Both the position numbers and the translations under genes were made by a program. Below are positions 1 through 11,260 of a stretch of 64,000 nt of DNA, piece by piece. The notes under the pieces are model-generated. The model did not search any database and was not told where the DNA came from. It saw only the letters and a program-made list of their open reading frames with translations. The DNA is from Eudorina sp. 2006-703-Eu-15 (taxonomy: Eukaryota; Chlorophyta; Chlorophyceae; Chlamydomonadales; Volvocaceae): contig BDSI01000018.1 of NCBI GenBank assembly GCA_003117195.1, forward strand, positions 31,509 to 95,508. Direction: 5' to 3'. Positions within the stretch are counted from its first letter, which is position 1; every line of letters starts with the position of its first letter.

Positions 1-1450
1 CAATTGCACACCACAGCGATAGTATAACACAGCCCTGGGTTGTAACGGCTCTGGGCGGAGCCCAGAGTCGATGACTCTTACGAATGTGTACGATCACTAC
101 CGGGAAATGAAGTGGATTAAGCTCACGTTCAAGGCCCAACCAGGCCCAACAAGTGCGAAAACGGCCAAGAGCAGGACATTCGCAAGTCCGTACAGCGCTA
201 GGAAGTGGGCGCACATCACAATAGCAGAACATGATCATGCTTTGAAATCAATGCATAGCACGTTCTATCTAGTTGATGCACCTCCCAGGCCATTCGATAG
301 CGTCATGCACTTTCTACCTCGATTTGCACAAAAGGGTGTGCCCTGCGGTGTTGCCCTCGTTCCGCCTCGCCTCACTGGGCCGGCTATCAGAACCGTCCTC
401 TGCTGACTGTTTCAATTGAATTATCATTGAAAATAAGTAAATGGGCATAATCTGGCAAAGAAATGGCTGGTCCACGAAGGAAATATCGCGGAGCTGCTCA
501 AAACCATCATCAACGGTCGTCACGTAACTTCCTTTCCATCAACGTCGTCATACCAAGCCCAGAGCTCGGCTACCTTCTACACTCTGCTGTACCGGTTAGG
601 CGGGGCCGCCCGACCCGCCGTCAACTTCAGCCAACCGGTTCGGCAATCTCCCGTCTCATTCATCGTCTGCTAAGACCGCGGACGGGTCAGCTTATCAGGT
701 GGGTTCGCAATGATGTTCCCAAGTTCCCAGTTGGCACGCTGTCAAACCCACACCGCGCGGAAAGCAACGCTCCCGTGTGTGGGAATCCGCGAAGTCACGT
801 GCGACAGCGGCCCTGGGTGCGAACTGCCGTTCCGCACCTCAAAGCAGCCCCATCCAAATCCGCTGCCTCGTGGCATTCTCAAGCCCTGTCGTGCGTGTTG
901 CCTGCAACCCCGTGCCCCACACAGAGGAGCAGGCCAGCCGTACGCTGCTGCCTAGTCTGGCGAGCTCGCTGGCGTACAGTAACCTGAGGCGATGGAAGGA
1001 GGAGACGGGTGCGGAGGCGCCAGAGGTAGGGGCACAGCGCGGGCCTTTACTCGAGTGAATGCGGTAAAGCGGACAGCTCAGCCCGTGCAAGCCTGTTCAT
1101 GGCGTGTCATCGATTGCTGCTCGGTCGGTCGTGAAACGTCGGCACCCGCTGTCCGTCAGCGAGTTCGTCCAGCAGTAGAAGACCCAAGTGGGTTCCGATT
1201 TCAGAACGTCAACCCCAAGGTGCAGCCCGAGGGCCGCACAGAACGTGAACCCTCCTGGGAAGGCGCTAAACCAATGCCTCGTCACCGGTGAATGCCTGCA
1301 ACCGTTCCCAAACGCACCCCGTTGCCGCTCTGCGCCTCTGCTGTCGGTTCCGTTTGCTCCGCACAAAGTTGCAGGAGTGGATATGAGCTGTCGTATCGGC
1401 TTGGCGAGCAGGTGCGGCCCCCTGGCACGTTGACTGCCGAGCCGCGGAAC
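1..1450 (+). pseudogene. Degenerate partial duplicate of the gene at 5.5-8.5 kb
   Basis: This stretch aligns collinearly with about 5050-7110, from the shared motif CCCTGGGTTGTAACGG (near 33 and 5083) to a shared GGCACGTTGACTG (near 1423 and 7077). Relative to the second copy it lacks about 490 bp after position 750, which removes the exon at 5924-6119. It also has small indels that break the exon equivalent to 7017-7064. One piece, about 840-1035, is almost identical to 6416-6616; its exon (33 codons, ending in PEVG-type residues) is kept with only a synonymous difference seen. The copy runs off the left edge of the window and abuts the 3' end of the RRM gene. It is probably not a working gene, though expression of the conserved exon cannot be excluded. 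Confidence 0.72.
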
Positions 1451-1470
1451 CGATTCAATTTCATGCTGTC

Positions 1471-3896
1471 TTACGAAGGGGCCAGAGTCGCGGCCGCAGA
1501 GCCGGGTGCGACCGCCCCACCATTCGCCTGGGGCACTTGCTGCTGCGGCTGCGCCGGTTGCTGTCCCTGCTGCGCCATGGCACCGTAGTACTGATAGTAA
1601 TACGCCTGATACGCCTGATACGGGTCGGCAGGTTGACTGGCGGAATGCCCCGCCGCCGGTGGGTGGCCGGGTGCGCCTCCCGGAGCAGGCGGCTGCCCAT
1701 ACGCCTGCTGTGGGTGGCCGTAGTAGGCCGCGTAATACGCGGCCGTTTGGGCGTCGTACGGTGCGGTGTGACCGGCCCCCGCCGCCTGCGCGTATGGGTC
1801 GTGTGAGTAGCCAGGATATGCATACGGCGCCCCGGGGTACGGCTGCTGACCGTAATGCTGAGCGGCCTGACTGTCGTACCCAGGATAGGGACCAGGAGCC
1901 GCTGCGTTGCCAGTTGCAGCACCTGGCGGCGGTCCACCTGTGAGGGAAGGCAGCGGGCAGAAGATGGGTGTGTGAACATCTCAACTGCAAGCAATGCACG
2001 CGGGGAAGGTCGAACCTCCGGGTATCACTGACTGGCATCTGCCCGATTGTTGCCTGCTGACAACATCGGAGGCTGTTTAATATCTGTCCAACACGGTTCA
2101 TATTGCCATCAGCCCTCGTACGACCATGGCATGTGCAGGGAGCCGTGCCACCCACCTATTTGTCCCTGCGATTGCGGCTGCTGCGCCCCAGGCTGTCCTG
2201 CGTATGGTTGCCCCTGCGACTGGGCGCCAGGCCCCGAGTACGGCGGCGCCGCCGCCAGGGGGTGCGGCATGCGCCCTGGTCCCGGCTGCGGCTGCGGTGC
2301 TGGTTTTGGCTGTGTCTGCTGCACAGGCTGCTGCACATGGGGTTGAGCAGGCTGTTGCAGCGCGGGACGCGGCTGCTGCGCCGTCGGCTGCAAGCCAGGC
2401 GGCATTGGTTGCGGTTGCAAACCTGGCGGCTGCGTCGGTGCCAACACAACAGCAGCCTGCTGGTGTGGCGGCGGGAACTGCTGCGGTTGTTGTGGTGGGG
2501 GTTGGGACCCCACCGGTGCCGGCTGCGGCTGCGGTGGTCGGACCAGCCCAGGGGCTCCCGGATGCGGCACCATGAACTGGCCCGTCCCCACGTCAACAGT
2601 GATGCCCACGACGGGCGGTGGCTGCTGTTGCTGAGGCAGGTGCTGCTGCGGCGGTAGCAGCTGTGCATGTTGGGACATGCCCTGCTGCGGTGGTTGATGC
2701 TGATGGCGTGGTGGCGGTGGCGGTGGCGGCGGCGGCACACCCAACATGACGGCGGGGTCCGCGGCCCAAGGGGGCGGCGGCGGCATGCCTGGAATGCCGG
2801 GGGGCCCGAACGGCAACAGCTCCCCCGAATCCATTGGCATGCCCAGGGGAGGCATGCCAAAACTGGGCGGGGCACTAGCGCCTGGATACGGAGCGTAGCG
2901 GTGCATGCCAGGACCGCCCGGGGACGCGGCACCGCCGATGCTTCCCGCCTTCACCATACGGCTCTGGAGCTTCCGCGCTTTTTCATCTTGGTTGTCGGCG
3001 AACTTGACGTTGAGCGGCAGGCTCTCCCCCGGCGGAATGATGGCATTGGCGCCCTCGCGCGCTGCCTGTGCGTGGTCCAAGTTATGAAAGCGCACCATAG
3101 CCACCTGCCCCACGCTGGTGGACAGGGGCGGCAGGACACGCACGCTGACCGTGGGGCCGAACTTCTCGAAAAATTCCCGGATGCCTTTCTCGTCCCAGGA
3201 TACGGGAATGTTACGGACGTACAAGTTCTCTGTTTGGAAGTGGGTGTGGACAGAGGGAAGCCGCATAGGAGGATCGCGGCAGGTCATTCAGACAAGGGCT
3301 TGTGTCCGAACTAGTTGAGTACTCGAACCAGCGTCGAGGTAGGACTCGCTCAGTTTCGGTTTCGGTTCGCCTTCGCACAAGAGGCAGACTCTGGGCCAGG
3401 AAATGCTTTCGCAACATCTGACAGGCTAACGATGCCTCTTATCGAGCGATTCAGACGGCAGATCACAGTGCTGTGTTGACAAGAAACTCGATGCCTCACC
3501 AGGCAGAGACCGCCGGCAGCGGCATGAACTGTGAAACAATCGCATCACAACGCAAACGCATGCATGGTGCTAACCCGACAAACACGTCACAGCAATCTCA
3601 CCATTTGGAGTGTCGTAAGTTGCGTCCGAATCAGCCGGCTTAACGAGGATCAGCTTGCCCGAAAGCGTTATACCATTCAAGGCTTTTATTGCAGCCAGGG
3701 CTTCCGCGGGTGTGCTTAGCCTAAGGAACGCGTATGGGACGGCTGCATTCTTAAAAAACTTGCAACCGGTACATGTACCATATCGCCGAAATAGAACCTC
3801 GACAGCAGTTTGATCCATATTCGGTGGAAGGTTACGAACATAAAGATTGGGATGGGTGACGATGTCCCCATTAAAGCTGAGCGGGCCTGCGGCCAT
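1471..3896 (-). CDS. Two-RRM RNA-binding protein with P/Q-rich and Y/Q/G-rich tail
   Basis: Three exons join in phase: 3896-3602, 3229-2156 and 1937-1471, giving 611 residues. RRM1 (about residues 17-90) carries NLYVRNLP. RRM2 (about 100-180) carries NLYVRNIPVSW and an RNP1-like VAMVRF. A Pro/Gln/Met-rich stretch follows (about 200-455). The last exon is a Tyr/Ala/Gly/Gln-rich tail with repeated PYA, YQAY and QQP motifs. Donors are ATG|GTGAGA and TAG|GTGGGT; acceptors are AAACAG and CACAG. The layout is that of hnRNP/CELF-like proteins that bind single-stranded RNA and often enter RNP condensates; no closer family is recognised. The ATG at 3896 is the first in-frame Met before RRM1. Longer open frames over the same DNA are shadows of the GC-rich tail. 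The 3' end abuts the duplicated fragment at 1-1450. Confidence 0.85.
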
Positions 3897-5480
3897 CTGG
3901 CTAGCTGCACCAGTCAGGCTCGTTACGCCCGATTACTGTATTTTGGTGAACATATTTGGTGGGCTGCCATGCATTATTCATAAGCAGTTCGTTGTCTGTA
4001 CCGCAAAGGTCGTACTTTCCATCGCAAAGCGCAATCATTCACAGGCAACACCTTTTACTACCAAAACGTCCCTGGGCACAGACCCCTCCTGGTTCCGGAC
4101 AATGTCGGTCCAGAAACGACCCCTGTTGAAGAACAAATGCTCTGATGAATGTTGGACAGGGTATTTAAGAAAACAGGGCTGCTGTCGCGGGTCGGCAGCC
4201 GCATAGGAAACGGCTTGCCCCGACCACCTTACCTTGTCAGACCGACAGATATTTGAGGGTACGCCAGGGGTCAGGGAGATCACCCTTGGTGTGCCCAGGC
4301 GGGCACACGCTTCAGGAACTGACCCATGTTCCCCTTGTACCCCTGTACCGCTGGAGACCGATCCCTGTCCTCCCCTGATTCAGAGCTTCACACGTGGCCG
4401 TTCCTCACTGTTCCTCACGACACCGGAGTACCTAGCCGTTGTAGGTCGTTAGAAGCCTTCTATTTTCGTAATATCCCGGAATTCGGTGTGGAAGGGTGTG
4501 GAGCAATCCACTTGTGGACCCATGTCATGCCTCCGATAAGCGAGGCATGGTGCCGACCGGTGTTGGCGTCCTACTGAAGCTTGATGTCCCAGGTGGTCCC
4601 GTGCCTTCCCTGGTTGCGAGATTTTACTTTGAGGACCTGCATGGGTGTATAGAACATTCAGCCAGCGAACAGGTGCCTCACTTTCTCGCATGCCGACTGT
4701 TGATATAGGGCCCTTCAGTCCGGGCATCTATCTTTGAAGGCTACGCCACCGCACGGAAATATCGGCGACATAATAGGATATAGCCCGGGATAGCCGACTT
4801 GTCGAGTCCCTCGGGCCCGTGGTCTGTGCATCCAGCATTCTTGGTATCATGTTGTGGCATTCAGCATTCAGCATTGATGGTATCATCTTGTGGACACGGC
4901 TGACTCGAATACGTCAGGAACGTCGCGCCTGGCCAGCTAGGGCAAGCTGGATCCTCCCTGAATTACGTGCGCTGTACATTTCTTACCCTTGACGACCCAG
5001 CGAGACTACCCTGCGTCGAATTAAAAACTTCGTCGCCGCATGCATACCACCCGCATAGCAAAACACGACCCTGCTCAGCCCTGGGTTGTAACGGATGTTG
5101 GACAGAGCCCACAGTCGATGACATGTAGTACGAAAGCGTACGAATGTGTACAATTATGACTGTTTGAGAAAGCAACGCGTTGATGAGTGTCAATATAGAA
5201 TACATAAAACGACTATTTGGCGGGCAGCGAAATGGATTTGAGCTCACATAAATTTGCTCCAAAGCCCACCCAGCGCGCAATTGGCAGTACGGTGCAGTAA
5301 AGTGGACGTTTAGCAAGTCGTCAGCATTACTTGAAACCGAAAGTTGGAAAGTTTCATCCTGTGGATGTCCATGTGATCGCGTTACGTGCTTCTCATTCTT
5401 GATATGAATTGGCACCAAACAGTGCGGTTCTGTGGTGTTACTCTCGTCTCACTGGGCCGGCGATCGGCACTGTACTCTGC
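3897..5480. other. Intergenic region upstream of the RRM gene
   Basis: It lies between the start of the minus-strand RRM gene and the plus-strand gene that begins near 5.5 kb, so it should hold both promoters. No exon-like frame with splice sites was found. There is a small local repeat near 4840-4890 (GGTATCATNTTGTGG twice, ATTCAGC twice). From about 5050 the sequence belongs to the second copy of the duplication described at 1-1450. Confidence 0.5.
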
Positions 5481-5504
5481 TGACTGATTAACTGAATTAT
5501 TATT

Positions 5505-8468
5505 AGTAAATGGGCAGAACTTGGCAAACCAGGGGCTGGTCCACGGAGGACATATGCCGGGGCTGCTCAAGTCCATCGACATCAGGGCCTATCTTCCGCA
5601 GTCGTCGAGTGTCTTTGCCTCCAACGGTGCCTCATCTACAACGTCATGCTAAACCCAGAGCCCGGCTACCTTCTACCCCCTGCTGTATTAGTCAGGCGGG
5701 GCCGCCCGACCCGCCGTCAACTTCAGCCAACCCGTTCGGCAATTTCTCGTCTCATTCATCGTCTGTTGAGACCACGGACGAGTTGACTTATCAGGTGGGT
5801 TTGCAATGATGTTTCCAAGTTCCCAACTGGCACGCTGTCAAAACCCCCCACCGCGCGAGATGCCGCCGCGATCCCTGCATACCTGCGTTCCCGCGCTCTC
5901 GTGCCTGTTGCCCACGCCACCAGGCATTGACTTCAGAATTGGTGTCTCTCGCTCCGGAGCAGCTGCGTGAAGCCGCGTATCGACGGTCTTCTGAGCTCCT
6001 GGACTCGCGTTTCCTGTTCTGGCTGCGGGACCGGGAGCGGCGGCCGGGGCTGGGTGCTGCGGAGCGGGAGGCGATGTCCCGCCTGGGGCAGGAGCTGACG
6101 GTCATGCGGGAATGGACGGGTGGGTCCTCCTCAGCTCCTCTTTTGCCCTGGCGGCTGACGCGATGGAGGCTGGAGGGTTGGGTCGACTGCGTGGGCGGAT
6201 GGCTGGGTATGTTTTCGCCAGCAGGCAAGGCAGCGTGCGTGACATGCGACGAGGCACGGCAGCGCCCAACAGATACGAAGCGCGGTTCTGCATTGCGAGC
6301 TTGGGATCGGGGTGGATGCATTCGCTCCGCGCTGGACTGCAACGCCCCCGTGTGTGGGAATCCGCGAAGTCACGTGCGATATCGGCCCTGGGTGCGAAGT
6401 GCCGTTCCGCACCTCAAATGCAGCCCCATCCGAATCCGCTGCCTCGTGGCATTATCAATCCCTGCCGTGCGTGTTGCCTGCAACCCCGTGCCCCACGCAG
6501 AGGAGCAGGCCAGCCGAACGCTGCTGCCTAGTCTGGCGAGCTCGCTGGCGTACAGTAACCTGAGGCGATGGAAGGAGGAGACGGGTGCGGAGGCGCCAGA
6601 GGTAGGGGCGCAGCGCGGGAATTTCATCACGTGGATGTGCAGCAAGTTGGACCGCGGCCCCGTCCGCCTCCCCGACCGAGAAATCCGGCGCCGCCGCCGC
6701 CGCCGTCACAGCCACCACCGTTACCCTGCGCAGCCCGTGCATGGCGTGCCATCAATTGCGTTTGGGCTGTCCCGAACGCCGGCACCCGTTTCCGTCAGCT
6801 GCTTCGTTCAGCATTATAAGAGACGAGTGGGCCCCCGATCCCGGACCGCTGACCCAAGATGCAGCCAGGGGGCCAGCGGGCCGCACAGGCCACACACAAA
6901 CACTATTTGGAAGGCGCAAACCCGAACCCTCGTCACCGGTGACCGCCTGCACCTGCGTCAAGACGCACCTCGCTGCCGCTCTTGCTTCCGTGCTGTCGGT
7001 TCCGCATGCTTCGCAGGTTGTTGCGGGAGTGGATGTGGAGCAGTTGTACCGTCTCGGCGAGCAGGTGTGGCGCCACGGCACGTTGACTGTGGAGCCACCG
7101 CACGGAACCGGTATACCTTGTGATACAGTTATACAAACATGCAGTCTCATGACGGGCACCTTAGGGCTGACGGGCACCTTAGGGCGGTAGCTGGGCGCAC
7201 ATGGCCTCTCTCTACTGACTCGTCCATATGACGTCGTGGGTTGCTTGCATACTAATGGCGGTGTGGCGGCTCCTGACAGACTCCCTCTTCAAGTACACTC
7301 GCTTACTGCCGCAACGACCTGGTGTCGCATGGAGCCGGCAGGAGGAGGTCAAGCTGCGGGCGTCGCTGGAGGCCGGCGGCGGGGGACTTGGTCCGCGGCG
7401 GAGGCCGAACCGCAGCAGCATCGAGGAGTTCACCAAGGTGGGGACGAGCTTGCTCGGAGGGGGCCTGCCTGCACCTGTCTCGGGCTCGCAGAGCGGAACG
7501 GCGGAGGCGCAGAGGGATCACAGTGAGAACAGCCCCGACACACCCAGCCCGCGACAAATACGATACCAATGGGAATCACCGCGGAGAGGTAGGGGTGATC
7601 TATCAATCCAGACAGCTTCGGCGTTGGACGCCCGGTGCCCCGTCGCCGCGCGCTCGTGTTTGTGTGTGGTAAGGTAGCGTCGGCGTCGCGGCTCCTGCAA
7701 CTAGTCGCACAACATCGACATAGCTCGTGCCAGAGGGTTCCTCGCACCGAGTTTTGTATTGGGCCTGGGCGCTTCCTTTTGTGGTCCACTGCAGTACAAC
7801 AAGGCGTACGCGGACCTGGCGGCGGGCGCGATCGAGCGTGTACAACAACGCTTGATGGGCTTCGATGACAGCGGCCCCTCCGCTGCCGCTGCGGTGCTGC
7901 GGGCGCTGCTATGGCAGATGGCCAGCGCGGAGGAGAGGGCCAACTACCTGCCCGAAGCGTTCACGCCACCTGGAATGCAGGTGGGGACGCGAGATGGGGT
8001 CGGGCGGGTGATGTGGACTGCTGGCTATCACGCGATTGTTTCCTTCGGTTCATGGCCCCCTCCGTAATGTTGCAGATCTGGCCGGACGCAGCGATTGGGG
8101 AAAGGGGAGGTGGAGGCAGCGCCAAGCCCTCGTTCGTGGTCACCACGCCCGCTGAGTTGATGGCGGCCGCTCGGGAGAGGCTCGCAGCGCTATCATCCGA
8201 TGGCCCCGTTGGTGGCAACACCGTTACCGAGGACAGTAGCCTCCGGCGGGGTAGCCGCGCCGTCGACGCCGCGACGGCGGCAGGTGCGGGACCCAGGGCG
8301 ACCACTGGTTTCGGAGCAACCAACCCCAGCAGTGGGCTGCTCCCCAGTGGGGAGGACGAGACTGCCGCCCTGGCGGAGCTTTTGGAGCTGATCGAAGAGT
8401 ACGACCAGCAGGTGTATTCTCGGAAGACTCCCCTGGAGCGGATGGGGCACAATCCAGGTCCCTGGTAG
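5505..8468 (+). CDS. Multi-exon gene, protein of unknown function
   Basis: The product is not recognised. Exons that join in frame are 5696-5794, 5924-6119, 6501-6601, 7017-7064, 7342-7437, 7705-7980 and 8076-8468, giving 402 residues plus an unresolved N-terminus. A further coding-like stretch near 5505-5610 (containing HMPGLLKSIDIRAYLPQ) probably belongs to an upstream exon. All but one of the joins are phase 0. The protein is mostly helical: charged helices after LAPEQLREAAYRR, an EEQASRTLLPSL segment, a small hydrophobic segment (FVLGLGASFCGP), a LPEAFTPPGMQ motif, then a low-complexity linker and a C-terminal acidic helix ending in GHNPGPW. No transmembrane segment or catalytic motif is clear. 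An organellar protein is possible. A 5' part of this gene is duplicated at 1-1450. TGTAA at 8620-8624 lies 152 bp past the stop. Confidence 0.7.
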
Positions 8469-8619
8469 CCGCTGAGAATGGAAAGAGAAATAGCAGGCGG
8501 AGTTGAGACTCTGGTCTGGCATGGCGACACAAAGACAGGAGGGCTGGGGCCTTTCAGAGTAGCTAAGGATGGGGTCGTGTGGTGACAAGCTGATATGAAA
8601 GGCAAATCGGTCTGAAGGT

Positions 8620-8624
8620 TGTAA
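8620..8624 (+). terminator. Probable poly(A) signal TGTAA
   Basis: TGTAA is the usual poly(A) signal in volvocine algae. This one is 152 bp past the stop codon at 8468. Single short motif; supported only by position. Confidence 0.45.
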
Positions 8625-9534
8625 GTATCTGAGGCTATGGTGACAAGCCAACGACATCGAAACCGCAACGGCAAACCGATCTGCAGGTTGTCACTTTTAG
8701 AAATTGTTCGGCGCGATTTCCCGGTCGTGATAGGGCCATCCCCGCGCATGATCTTTCCCGCAAGCTGCGAATCAGATGTGTATCTTTCAAGTCGCTGTGA
8801 CGAGCATTCCAGTCTTGATTTCAGCGCTTAGCTCTGTGCTTGGGATGTTGCTTCTTGACGCTAGGAAGACATACACATCTCTTCGTCGCTGAAAGTATCG
8901 GGCTTCGGTTCACGGCGGGCCAAATGCCCCGATAATCCAGGAAAACAATTCGGAGTGAGGCTAGCAGGCCACGACGGGCTATGGGTCATGGCGGGCCATG
9001 ATGCTTCTTGCCTTCTCCTGTTCATACCCAGTCGCAGTGGACACGTCACATAGCATTATCTTCCAGCGAACGGCGCCGCACGGCAGCGCACACAGTCACG
9101 TGGGGTCCGATCAGACGCCGCCGGTCAGGTCAGGGGCCCAGAGCGCGACTCTGCCCGCCAGTCCATCCGGACTGTGTCCAGGCGCACTGCGGGATCACAG
9201 ATGCTTCCTGACTCGGTGCTTCCCTCACTTCTGTGCTCTGACCTCGTCCAAGCGACGAGTCCGTCCCTCTGCCCGCCCCCTTGATTCCAGCCTGTCAGGG
9301 GTAAGTGCGCCAGAGGGTGGCCATGCGCACTTCACCACGTCCCTTGTACATCAAATCAGTGCACAAGTGGTCAGCACCTGTGGCAACACCAGTGCACCTG
9401 TGGCGTTAGCAGAACACCAGGCCAATTCCCCACTACCGTATCGGGTGCCCGGGTGTCCGCTACGCCTCCTGCCCAGGCGTGACAGCTTTCCCACCCCCTG
9501 CACAACATCTAGGGCCAGTGCCCATGGATAGCGG
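8625..9534. other. Intergenic, convergent 3' ends
   Basis: This lies between the 3' ends of the plus-strand unknown gene and the minus-strand uS17m gene. Nothing coding is seen. A weak direct repeat of about 50 bp spans 8579-8695: GGTGACAAGC, then AAANCGNTCTG, then AGGTTGT, occurs twice. Confidence 0.5.
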
Positions 9535-10617
9535 TCAATGTGCCGCCGCCGTCGGGATGGCTGTCACTGCCGCTGCACCCTTCTCCCTCCCTGGCGCCAG
9601 GCTGCCGGTGCCCTGGGGCCCAGAGTTGGACACTGCCAGCACCCCGCCGCTCAGCGACACGCCCCCGCCCAGCTCCTTCTCGTACATCTCCCGCAGCTTA
9701 GCAAGCCGGGCTCCCGCCTCCGCAAGCCGCTGCTCCGCCACCCTGACAAAATCCGTCGCCCGAGATGCGTCACGCGCAGAGACAAGCGCTGCCGCCGCTT
9801 CAGCGTCGTACACATGGGCGCGCCGGAGCGTCTCCACCACAGCGTACGACACCTCCTTAGAGAATTTCCTGTGGTAACACCGAAGGGTCAGGAGACGGGC
9901 GCTGTACGGCATGTGGGGGCGAAATGCGGTGAACAGTTGGTATCGCACACGCCTCACCTTGATTTTCGGATGCGGACGATGTCACCGATGACCAATGACT
10001 GGCTATCGTCCCGTGCCTAAAGGGGGGGAGGTGCCGCGCGTTCGTTGTTGGTGTGGGCAGGGAAGCCAGACAACGACGCACAGCACCGACGATTAGCATG
10101 GGAATGCAGGGCCGCCGTATCGTCGTGACATGTGTGGGATTCCCTTCTGCTGAGCGACAGGCAACCGGCCACCATGCAGAGATGCGCGCACGTCCCTTTG
10201 TTAACACGGGCGACTAAGTAATCGTCCAAGTAAACAGAAGGCAGGAAGGTGTTGGGTTCCGCTCCGCACGCCAAATGCACTGATGCGTTGTCACCAACCG
10301 TGTCTAGGTAATGAAATGCATTGCCGTGCCTGTGGCATGCTTTATTCCGCCACCCAAGTGCAGCCTAGACCTTCTACCATGACCGGCGTGGCCGGCGCAC
10401 AGGGCCCGGCAGCACCTCACCTTGTGGCGCGAGACCCGCTTCTGATACACCTTGTACTTTGGGATCCATACAACGTAGCTGACCGCGACCACCACCGTCT
10501 TTTGCATACGATTTGAGACCACCTGCACCGGCGAACGCGCGGTAGCTTGACGTGTGCACGGCCTTCAGAGCGCCGGGATGCGTCTCGTACCCGACCGACG
10601 AACTCTAATCCTCCCAT
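9535..10617 (-). CDS. MRPS17: Mitochondrial small-subunit ribosomal protein uS17m, C-terminally extended
   Basis: Four exons join in phase: 10617-10591, 10522-10421, 10016-9958 and 9868-9535, giving 173 residues. The N-terminal 65 residues are bacterial-type S17: FVGRVVSNRMQKTVVVAV, a YxVYQKRVSRHK strand, then VIGDIVRIRKSRK. S17 binds 16S-type rRNA early in 30S assembly. The first coding exon is only 27 nt (MGGLEFVGR). After the S17 core an Ala-rich helical extension of roughly 105 residues follows (KEVSYAVVETLRRAHVYDAE and on), which bacterial S17 (about 85 residues) lacks. Such extensions are common in mitoribosomal proteins, so mitochondrial use is more likely than plastid, but no classical presequence is seen. 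It is divergent from the transporter gene at 11261. Confidence 0.86.
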
Positions 10618-11260
10618 TCGTAAAGTGATGACTTCAAGGATCCCGTGACGGGAGACTCTAGCACACCAGTCGTAGTGCGGCGAAACACAACCTAGACACA
10701 CTAGACGCGCGTGTGCGCGAAGACATGCTCTGGCAAGAAGTCGTTTCAATAATAGCTCTTCAGATTTAAGTGTGGACTGCAAGATTAACTGATTTAAGCT
10801 GTGTTCTCGAATCGCATCATCACCGGGTATGGCAGAAAGATATGTGAATGGCAGCACATTATCATCAAGAATGTAATGAAGGCATACTGTGGGCCAGAGC
10901 ATCTATGCAGCTTGTTGCTCAAGGTGGTTGGTGGTTGGACGTGAAGTTTCGCCTCACGTAGTAGTATGTCGCCCAGGGACTGATGCCTTGCATTTGACGG
11001 AACTATTAGGATCTTAGCATAGTTGACGCACTAACTAAACGTACATACTTCGGGTATACAGACGTCTCGGACGGACTCTCGGCCGACCATTCAAGCCTGC
11101 GCAGCAAGCTGAGCTAATAGAGTCTACAAACTAAAACCAAATTCTGTGAATTGGTTTACCAGCTGCCTAGTAACCTTTATGCTTGTATGTCTCGGCCTCC
11201 GTGAGGACCAACGACTGCATGCTTGTCTCCTTGCCGTTACCGCGTTTCAGCCCCGTCACC
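10618..11260. promoter_or_regulatory. Shared promoter region between uS17m and the MFS transporter
   Basis: This 643-bp stretch separates two start codons that point away from each other, so both promoters and both 5' UTRs lie here. It is more AT-rich than the flanking exons and no exon-like frame is found in it. No specific element can be assigned. Confidence 0.5.

Noticed and set aside
1097..2155. 352-codon open frame on the minus strand
   Set aside because: It overlaps the last exon of the RRM gene in another frame; GC-rich repetitive codons keep several frames open. The spliced Y/Q-rich frame joins in phase and is the better reading.
2103..2657. Plus-strand Arg/Leu/Cys-rich frames opposite the RRM gene
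   Set aside because: Antisense shadows of the Pro/Gln-rich exon; no start context, splice sites or domain.
5927..7123. 398-codon open frame on the plus strand
   Set aside because: It reads through two introns with good splice sites. Exon joins at 6119/6501 and 6601/7017 give the coherent protein.
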